From Chrysomallon squamiferum (taxonomy: Eukaryota; Mollusca; Gastropoda; Neomphalida; Peltospiridae): DNA of 42,500 nucleotides. Position 1 is the stretch's first letter; each line of letters begins with the position of its first letter. The DNA lies in assembly GCA_012295275.1 (NCBI GenBank), contig CM022667.1, positions 3,659,501 to 3,702,000 on the forward strand, read 5' to 3'. The notes beneath the pieces are model-generated. The model was not told the origin of the DNA. It saw nothing but the letters and a program-made list of their open reading frames with translations, and made no database searches. Below are positions 35,417-42,500 of the stretch, one piece after another. The translations under genes were made by a program, and so were the position numbers.

Positions 35417-36987
35417 AAAAAGCAAATGAAAAAAAAATCAAATTTATTATTTGTTTAAGTTTAAAACACAACACCTGCATGTTGTTGGTAAATATTTTTA
35501 TTTTATTATTTTTTGAACTATTACATTACAAATTCAATAATTACATCCAATCACAATCTTTTTAATTGCCAAAATTTACCTTCACATCTTTATTATTAAT
35601 TCATTGACAGAAATAAACATCTAAAATAACAACAGTTTGCTAACTGATTAATTTCAAAACAATTATACTGTGGTAATAATGACTAGGTTTTAGAAACCAG
35701 TATATAAACTTTAAAAAAAGGCATCAAAATATGCTACAAACTCTATGTTTAATATACATTTATTGATTCAGTCCTTATGTGTATACTATACAAATATTAT
35801 CTTTAGATGTCTGATCAAATACATCCGTAAATACACACACACACACACACTCACACACACACAAACACACACACACACACACCCAAGAGAATATTAAAAT
35901 TTGAACTAAGAAGAAACTAATGGGTTTATATGACTACAGTGATAGGTTATAATATAATATATAGAAAAATGAGGTAAGCAATTTTTTTTTATAAAATAAT
36001 AAGATTTAAAATAGAAAAAGTAAAATAGTAAAAAAAAAAAAATTACTGAATTTAAATAAAAGGAATAAATCACATTATAGTTACTGGCAATGATTAAAAC
36101 CAGTGGCAGTCAAGTCATAACAGCATTTGCGCAATGCCCAGTGAGCAGCTGATTTTTGTTTTGATTTTTGATTTTTTGATTTTTAAGTAGGTATTTTGTA
36201 ATTAATTTTTTAATATCATTGTATTTCAAATAAAAATTATTATTAATGTCTCTGAACAATGTCAACAGACATAATTAACATTATTGTAGTGTACTAATTG
36301 TCAAAGAAAGTTAAATATGATTAAAAACAATTTGCACAGTTTAAATCAATTGCTGGTTGTATTTTGCATTCATTACTATACATTTTACTGTATACAAGTG
36401 TAACGTGGTTTATGCATAATTAAACTCTCAAATGTGGTTTGCAATTATAAAAATATCTTTTAAATAATTTATAAAATCATGATCCATGTTACAAATTAGA
36501 AATAAAAAAAACATAAATAAATAACAGAAAGAAAATGTTAAAAACAATTTCATTAAAATTATACACTTTTTAGAGTACCTGGTTGCAAAGTTGGCACCAT
36601 AGTTTAATCACATTTTGGGGAGTTTTTAAATTCAAACAAATAACAAATTTGATTATCTACACATTAAAATAAAATTTTTTTTTTTTTAAAATTAATAATA
36701 TTTACAAACAATAGAATAAGAAACAAATAGTAATATAAATTCTCTATGATTGAATGTACAAATGTAAAAATAATAACTAAGCAAAATGCATAAATAACAA
36801 TAATGTTATGATAATAATAATTGCAAGGAAGAGGTAAGTTAATAGCACAGAGAAAATAACAAAACTGTCACAAATAAAAAGATATTTAAGTAAATTGATT
36901 AATGTTGATTTGGTAAATTACATAAATGGCTACAAAACTTTTGTTTAAAAATCTGATTATAAAAACTGTTCAGGTCATGTCATCTGG
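34924..36987. other. AT-rich gap between METTL9 promoter and DDO 3' end
   Basis: No gene recognised. (AAT)n lies at about 35346-35411 and (CA)n at about 35833-35881. Probably includes DDO 3' UTR: minus-strand AATAAA (35759-35764) is one candidate end, weakly supported. Confidence 0.6.
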
Positions 36988-37104
36988 TTACAGTTTTGAT
37001 GTTTTGATGTCTTTTATCCAATCTTCAACAAGGTCCACTGCATCCAGTGATGTACCCCAGCTCAGAGTGATTCCATTCGCACCATGTCCATAGTTATGAA
37101 CAAT
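36988..37104 (-). CDS. DDO: DDO exon 10 (C-terminus, PTS1)
   Basis: 117 nt; acceptor TTCACTCAG. Encodes IVHNYGHGANGITLSWGTSL and ends KTSKL with TAA at 36988-36990. GHGxxGxxxxxG is the C-terminal FAD-contact segment of the family; SKL directs import into peroxisomes. Confidence 0.95.
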   Translation of the reverse strand: MVHNYGHGANGITLSWGTSLDAVDLVEDWIKDIKTSKL

Positions 37105-39865
37105 CTGAGTGAAAAACAAAAGAGAAGATGTTTGTTTATACTGTAAATTGTAAAAATGAAATAAAATTAATTAAGATATACACAATTATTACAAACAATA
37201 ATAATAATATACGTCATAAAATAAAATTTTTAATTATATTGATGAAATAAAAATTTAAATTAAATTGATGATATAAATAATAATTTGAAACTAAAGATAT
37301 CTATTTTAAATGATACACATATTAAAAAGTCTACAGTCACTACCACCAATAATAATAACAAAAATGAAAAGAAAATGTATTGGTAAAATAAAAATTTAAA
37401 TAAAATATCACAGAATTGTTTCTTTATTGCTGCACTTTTTTTCAAATTATTATTAATAATGAAACAATGAAACTCAATTTATTTACAAAGTTATATTCAT
37501 AGAAACCTTTTCTAACAGCATGATTTTCACTTTACTGAAATATTTAATTTTTAATTAAAACTTACCCTCAGCTTCTTTCCATTTGTTAACAAAACTTCTT
37601 TTCTATTCTGACTGGAGATCTCATTGGTCTCAGCCCAGCCCATTCACTCAACACCTCAGCACCCTGAATTCATCATTTTAACAAAATCTATCAATCTCGA
37701 TATGTAGAAAATGATAATTTAAAACTCTTACGCTCACAGAAATTAATATTTGAATATACTGTTATACAGATAAAAAATTGAATTCAAGTTCATACTTCAA
37801 ATATGTTTCTAATTATTTTTAATTTCTAATGCCACATCAGGTTCACATCTTTATTCATGTGGATCTAAATTTTATTCACATCCAAATATACTGGATAAAC
37901 AGTCTTAAAGCAGCCAGTTAGCAGCATACAAAATATACACTGAGATTATTTGTTAATATTGCCATAGTTACATTTATAAAGAAAAAACTGAATAACCCCA
38001 GATATATTGTGACTTCCTTCACTAAGAATAAAATTAATTATTTGTAAGTATACACACTATATTTTGTTGGTTTTGTGGATATGAGTATGTGTGTGCCTGT
38101 ATAATTTAACAGAAGAAAAATTTATTTATTTATTTTTACACCACTCTAAAATAGCACACTAAGTAAGGACTAAAAGTGAATAGAAATTTTGTATGCGCTT
38201 TAGAGTTTAAAGCTTTTTAAAGAAATACCTCCAGTTGTGGAAACAGGTTTTTAGCTTTTGTCATAATGTTTCTGCTCATAGAAGGATCGACCTCAGTGTT
38301 GTAATCATTATCCTGTCTACACCCCCCTACTGACACACAGTCAGAGCTGGAAATAACAACAGTTTAACATAAAAATAATTAGTTAATAACAATATTAAAT
38401 AATTTTATACAAAATAACAACAGTTTAACATAAAAATAATCATTGAATAACGATATCAAATAATTTAATACAAAATAACAACAGTTTAATATAAAAATAA
38501 TCATTTAATAACAATATTAAATAATTTTATACACAATAACAACAGCTTAATATAAACATAATCATTTAATAACAATATTAAATAATTTTATACAAAATAA
38601 CAACAGCTTAAAAAATATAATCATTTAATAACAATATTAAATAATTTTATACAAAATAACAACAGTTTAAAATAATAATAATAATGGCAAGGGATGGCCA
38701 GTCATAGTTTGGAATGGGAAAACTAATGGATACTGTGTCTTCTTTCCCTTTTTCAGGAAATCTGTAACAGCCAATCAGTTTCCAAAGAATTTCAATATCA
38801 TTTACCATCAACTTTTTGTCAAAAGATTTCTTTTACCAACAAGAAAACTTCCTTAAGATTTTTTTTTAGAACATTTTTGTATTTCTCTACCTTTAGTTTC
38901 ATTCTCTGCAAAATAATTTCATTCACCCATGACCAAATCCTTTAAGTAGTTACAGTTTATCTGTTTTGTTTTGCTGGCCAATCTTAATTAATAACAAAAA
39001 TATTATACAGTTTATAATTAACTGGTGCAGTATAAACATTTACTTACTGTGGTATAAGATAGGTATCATCTTAATTAATAACAAAAATAATACAGGTTAT
39101 AATTAACTGGTGTAGTATAAACATTTACTTACTGTGGTATAAGATAGGTATCATCTTAATTAATAACAAAAATAATACAGTTTATAATTAACTGGTGCAG
39201 TATAAACATTTACTTACTGTGGTATAAGATAGGTATCATCAGATGTCAAGTACCAGTGTTTAATCCATGGTGCATTGACCTAAGTAATAAAATTAATATA
39301 ATAACAATAATGTTAGTATTGCATTATTATTTGCATTAGGTTAATAATTAATGAACATAACCTTTACCAGATGAGACTTCAGTGAGAATATTGGTTATAA
39401 TTATAATAATAACAATGATGGTGCTGATGGTAATGATGATTATGATAACAGTGATTAATTATGATGAGAATGATAATGACAGTGATAATGTAATGATGAC
39501 GATGATGGTGATGATGATGATAAAATTAAAAATACATCACCTTCACTAGCTGACCTCTGATGGGGTATACTGTATTGTCACCGACAAGTTCTTTAGCACC
39601 AAGACCAGCACAGTTGATGACAATGTCGTAATAACCTGTCAGCTGAAATAGCAATGACATTACTCTTTATTCTTTATACCTGTGTGTGTGTGTGCACATG
39701 TGTACGTGTGTGAACTGTATGTTTATCTCTAGTTACATTTATTTTCTGTGTATGCATGTTATGTGTGTGAACTGCATGTTTAGCTCTCATGTTACTTTTC
39801 TTTTGTGAATGTGCATGCATGTCTCTCTGTGTGTGTGTGTGTTTGTGTGTGTGTATTATCTTTCT

Positions 39866-39919
<54 letters not shown>

Positions 39920-40748
39920 TGGGTGTGTGTAAACTGGATTACTTCCATCAATGCTCCACCAAAGCTAATTCAGTGTCTATGGGAACAAGCATGTAAAATG
40001 TTTCTCAGTTCTAACTGAACCAGTGACAGTGATTTTACCTTTCTCATATCAATATTATTAAAACTTTATAATTAATCAGTAAATATTAAGAAAAAAAAAA
40101 CTTTTTTTCCTTCTTTACCTCTCGTAAATCCTGCACAGTTCTACGTTCTAAAATTCCACCTCTCTCTTTAAACCTAGGATTGGAATGATAACAATAAATC
40201 TCAACAGATGAAGATTTTTTTTAACTGAAATTAATATTAATTTTTTTTTTTTTCTTGAAATGACTGTTTTTATCAAATAGATATAAAATAATTAAATAAA
40301 TAAGTGAAAACTAAAGCAACAATTTAAAAAAAAAGAAAAATAAAAAAATGTTTGTGTAAATTATACCTCTGCAGCAACCAAGGCATGTATTTCTTCATCT
40401 CAGTTATAACTGTTGTACAGGCCACTCCATGTCTGAAATACAGAAAGATTGCCAAGTTTTAAATAATTCACCTTTTTCAATTACAGATCAGTTTCTGAAA
40501 TGTTGATGCTTATAAGAAGTTTCAGAAATGATAAATAAAAAACATTACACGCACATGTTTTTTTGTTTTAAAATCTGTAGCAACAATACATTTACAGATG
40601 TTTACGAGGTAAACATACCTGTATGGAAGTTGTAAACGTATCATTTCAGTTTGTGACAGATCATGTCCATCAATTGTGATCTCTTTGAATAAGAAATCCT
40701 TAAAAAAAAATATATATATATATACATATAACAGTAATATTAATTTTT

Positions 40749-40785
<37 letters not shown>

Positions 40786-41844
40786 AAAAAAAAAAAAAAA
40801 AAAAAAAATTAAAAATAAACCTGTTTTGTGACTTTAAAAAATAAGATTTTTTGTATGCCTATGGTGTTAGAGACTTATACTGGAAATTACTTTTCTATTT
40901 TTAATGAAAATGTGACTGGACTACAAATATTTACATCCTGAATGAAAATTTAATAAATTTATGAAAAAAAAAATATATATCACCACTGAATTATTTAAAT
41001 TTCCAATCAAGATAGATTGTTTCATTAATCAAATATCTTTGTCAGAAATAGGAAAATAATCAGACATATTTGTATTAAAATCAATTACACTCCATTAAAA
41101 CTCATCCTAGTTAATACAAAATTACTGTAGTTTATAAAGGTTGACCTTTGCCACCACTGGGACAAAGAGATGCAGGACTAATGAATAGGATGGATCACAA
41201 AATGATTTCTTCTAAACAACAGCTAGACCCTTCATCATATTTAAAATTATTGTGCAATGTATTACTGATGATATTATAATTCACTCAAAATCGATGTTAG
41301 ATATCAAAAATCACTCATGATTATATTCAGATTAACTCAGTTTTGAACAGAAACTCACCTCATCCCGATCTGTACCCATAAACCCAGTCACTAACATGTG
41401 TCCAGTTTCTTTTGGCCTGCTTAGAACGAGCAAGACCTATAAACTTATTCCAGGAACTAACACACCATTTCCTATAAACAAAAAATAAAATGAGAACAAA
41501 ATAATAAATAAACAAAACATAAGAAATTGAAAAGAAAAATATCAAACAAAACACACACACACACACACACACACACAACACAAACACACAGACACATATA
41601 ATGTAAATTATTATTCTAAAATCAGTAACATTATTTTTATTATTTCTTACCGGACAGTTTCTCTGTCTGATCCAGTTATATATTTCATGGTTGGCCTAAA
41701 AAGACCACCAGCACCCCAGCTTGTTGTGTCACTTCCATATTTATCAGCAATAATGGTAACTCTGGCTTCGGGAATCCTTTCTTGGGCTGCAGTTGCTGAA
41801 CTCAAGCCTACAATGCCAGCGCCAATAACGGCTATCTTCACCAT
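36988..41844 (-). CDS. DDO: D-aspartate oxidase-like FAD enzyme (ten exons, two one-base frame disruptions)
   Basis: Peroxisomal flavoenzyme of the DAO/DDO family, which oxidises D-amino acids to keto acids, ammonia and H2O2. Ten exons with GT-AG borders give 334 codons once two indels are allowed for (human DDO: 341). Residues 8-13 form the FAD-binding GxGxxG (GAGIVG). DIVINCAGLG, YPIRGQ, GLRPMR and NYGHGANG are family landmarks. Tyr220, Arg234 (GGCRQ) and Arg275 (GLRP) align with the substrate-contact Tyr, Arg237 and Arg278 of DDO, whereas an Arg equivalent to Arg216 is not obvious. The Arg in GGxRQ favours DDO over DAO. The C-terminus is SKL, a canonical PTS1. Exon 2 carries one extra base and exon 9 lacks one; total length is unchanged. 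Either assembly error or a young pseudogene. Confidence 0.9.
37566..37663 (-). CDS. DDO: DDO exon 9, one base missing
   Basis: 98 nt between acceptor GAATTCAG and donor GAGG|GTAAGT, where 99 (33 codons) would keep frame. GAEVLSEWAGLRPMRSPVRIE reads normally; the frame is then lost at the T4 run 37599-37602 (A4 on the sense strand) and, unadjusted, hits TAA. In the alternative frame KEVLLTNGKKLR follows and joins exon 10 in phase. Confidence 0.88.
38229..38346 (-). CDS. DDO: DDO exon 8
   Basis: 118 nt; acceptor ATTTCCAG, donor GGAG|GTATTT. Encodes SDCVSVGGCRQDNDYNTEVD and ends NLFPQLE. The Arg of GGCRQ is the likely substrate-carboxylate contact. Confidence 0.92.
38351..38672. repeat. 61-bp minisatellite in DDO intron 7
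   Basis: About 5.3 copies of a 61-bp unit starting AACAACAGTTTAACATAAAA. The first copy begins 4-8 bases from the exon 8 acceptor, so it forms that exon's upstream pyrimidine-rich tract on the sense strand. Confidence 0.93.
38984..39240. repeat. 85-bp tandem triplication containing the DDO exon 7 splice donor
   Basis: Three near-identical 85-bp copies. On the sense strand each contains GATGATACCTATCTTATACC, then ACA|GTAAGT. Donor-like junctions therefore occur at 39218 (used), 39133 and 39048, exactly 85 bp apart. Confidence 0.93.
39218..39279 (-). CDS. DDO: DDO exon 7
   Basis: 62 nt; acceptor ATTACTTAG, donor CCACA|GTAAGT. Encodes VNAPWIKHWYLTSDDTYLIP; the Tyr near the end matches the substrate-contact Tyr of the family. 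Its last 23 bases are repeated twice in the following intron. Confidence 0.92.
39400..39535. repeat. (GAT)n-like imperfect repeat in DDO intron 6
   Basis: Irregular GATGAT/GATAAT triplets between exons 6 and 7, ending just before exon 6's donor. Confidence 0.8.
39541..39642 (-). CDS. DDO: DDO exon 6
   Basis: 102 nt, 34 codons, phase 0 at both ends. Encodes LTGYYDIVINCAGLGAKELV and ends YPIRGQLVK. The N-C-(S/A)-G-L-G and RGQ segments are strongly conserved in DAO/DDO enzymes. Confidence 0.95.
39826..39938. repeat. (GT)n microsatellite in DDO intron 5
   Basis: GT tract interrupted once near 39856-39868. It yields Cys-Val repeat frames that are not genes. Confidence 0.95.
40119..40173 (-). CDS. 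DDO: DDO exon 5
   Basis: 55 nt; acceptor AATCCTAG, donor CGAGAG|GTAAAG. Encodes FKERGGILERRTVQDLRE, matching the GGW-like segment before the DIVxNCxG motif. Confidence 0.9.
40367..40432 (-). CDS. DDO: DDO exon 4
   Basis: 66 nt; acceptor GTATTTCAG, donor CAGAG|GTATAA. Encodes HGVACTTVITEMKKYMPWLL; the (Y/P)xPWL core is typical of the family. Confidence 0.9.
40619..40698 (-). CDS. DDO: DDO exon 3
   Basis: 80 nt; acceptor TTTTTTAAG, donor ATACAG|GTATGT. Encodes DFLFKEITIDGHDLSQTEMI and continues RLQLPY. Confidence 0.9.
40752..40808. repeat. Poly-A tract (poly-T on sense) before DDO exon 3
   Basis: More than 50 nearly uninterrupted A. Such a run is prone to length errors in sequencing. Confidence 0.95.
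41359..41471 (-). CDS. DDO: DDO exon 2, one extra base
   Basis: 113 nt between acceptor TTTATAG and donor GATGAG|GTGAGT, where 112 would keep frame. KWCVSSWNKFIGLARSKQA is read in the exon 1 frame; TGHMLVTGFMGTDRDE, which joins exon 3 in phase, is in the next frame. The switch point is the T4 run at 41410-41413 (A4 on sense). Without adjustment a TGA is reached just before the donor. Confidence 0.9.
41552..41577. repeat. (CA)n microsatellite in DDO intron 1
   Basis: About 13 CA units, then a degenerate CA-rich tail to about 41594. Confidence 0.92.
41651..41844 (-). CDS. DDO: DDO exon 1 (start, FAD-binding motif)
   Basis: ATG at 41844 (minus strand) opens MVKIAVIGAGIVGLSSATAA; the dinucleotide-binding motif within ten residues of the start is as expected for DAO/DDO. 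DTTSWGAGGLFRP corresponds to the conserved TTSDxAAG(L/M) region, with Trp in place of Asp. Donor GTCCG|GTAAGA leaves phase 2. Confidence 0.95.
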
Positions 41845-42500
41845 TTTTAATGATTCTTCTTTAAAAATAATTAAATAATATAATCAGTATTTTTGTAGAG
41901 AGTCAGAGATAAATGTTAATTGTTTCAGGGATAAATGTTTTTTATTTTTTCTGGGGTTTTTTTCATAGTGGATCACTGAATGTAGTTAATGACAAAAAGT
42001 ACATATCGAAATACATTGTCTAATATTTATCGTTCATTCTCTCTAATAATAATAAATAAATAAATAATAGCTTTTTAGTCGATAACCAAATAAAAAGAAA
42101 AAAATTAAGGAAATGAAAAAGTGACGCCATGATAGAAATAAATTAACGCTTAACTTTAGCATAGAAATAAATGAACGCTTACCTTTAGCCTGTACTACAG
42201 AAAAGGTTGCAAAAAAATGCAAACATTTAAATAATAAATAAATAAAAAATACATTAAATAAAAGCCAAATTTCATGACATTTTTAAATTTTCGCAATTTT
42301 TGTATAAATGAAAAGAATTACTAAAAGATGATCGTTGCATGTGTTAAGAATTTGCCGTCACTGAAAAACAAAAATCTCCAGAAAAGGGCAACTGTCGAGA
42401 ATTTCGGAGAAAATAAAAACCCCAGCTCACCCTCCCAAAAAAGAACAAAATAATAATAATAATTTTAAATTTCACACCTCTCCAAAAGGGAATATTAAAC
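41845..42500. other. DDO 5' flank, nothing further recognised
   Basis: AT-rich DNA with two near-identical short stretches (AGAAATAAATTAACGCTTA... and AGAAATAAATGAACGCTTA... near 42135 and 42165). May contain the DDO 5' UTR or promoter; no clear motif or gene. Confidence 0.5.

Noticed and set aside
38351-39240. Repeats with spacers resembling a CRISPR array
   Set aside because: Units are head-to-tail with no unique spacers, so these are minisatellites.
1-42500. Search by eye for tRNA, rRNA and known microRNA sequences
   Set aside because: No tRNA-like T-loop/acceptor pairing, rRNA segment or familiar mature microRNA was recognised; a covariance-model search could still find one.

Overview
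This is a eukaryotic nuclear window: genes are split by GT-AG introns, non-coding DNA is very AT-rich and full of microsatellites, and there are degenerate DNA transposons. Protein content points to an invertebrate animal. The four-homeodomain ZFHX protein, the METTL9 and D-aspartate-oxidase-type genes, and a Tc1 element of a type familiar from molluscs make a lophotrochozoan, probably a mollusc, the best guess. The species cannot be named from the sequence.

Layout. (1) 1-8498, + strand: 3' part of a zinc-finger homeobox gene (ZFHX3/ZFHX4/zfh-2 family) in four exons, about 2,090 residues with 15 zinc fingers and 4 homeodomains. The 5' exons lie outside the window. (2) 8499-15.8 kb: T-rich DNA that may be a very long 3' UTR, ending at a candidate AATAAA. 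(3) 15864-16816: an internally deleted Tc1/mariner element. (4) About 16.8-29.1 kb: gene-free DNA between convergent genes. Microsatellites alternate with blocks of complex, higher-GC sequence carrying homeobox- and SOX-type motifs, which are candidate enhancers. (5) 29098-33978, - strand: a complete six-exon METTL9 gene (326 aa), with ETS-like promoter sites and a 290-bp hAT-type MITE upstream. (6) 36988-41844, - strand: a complete ten-exon D-aspartate oxidase-like gene (334 codons after allowing for two indels) ending in the peroxisomal signal SKL.

The three genes do not form a pathway: a transcription factor, a protein-histidine methyltransferase and a peroxisomal flavoenzyme. Three one-base coding disruptions (one in ZFHX, two in DDO) all fall in short homopolymers, while every splice site and the rest of each frame is intact. 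Residual assembly error is therefore the leading explanation. The least ordinary structures are the triplicated DDO 5' splice site in an 85-bp tandem repeat, minisatellites abutting splice acceptors, the strand-specific T/A skew that follows gene orientation, and the candidate enhancer blocks. I found no CRISPR array, operon, rRNA, tRNA or viral gene, and no convincing unknown multi-gene system.
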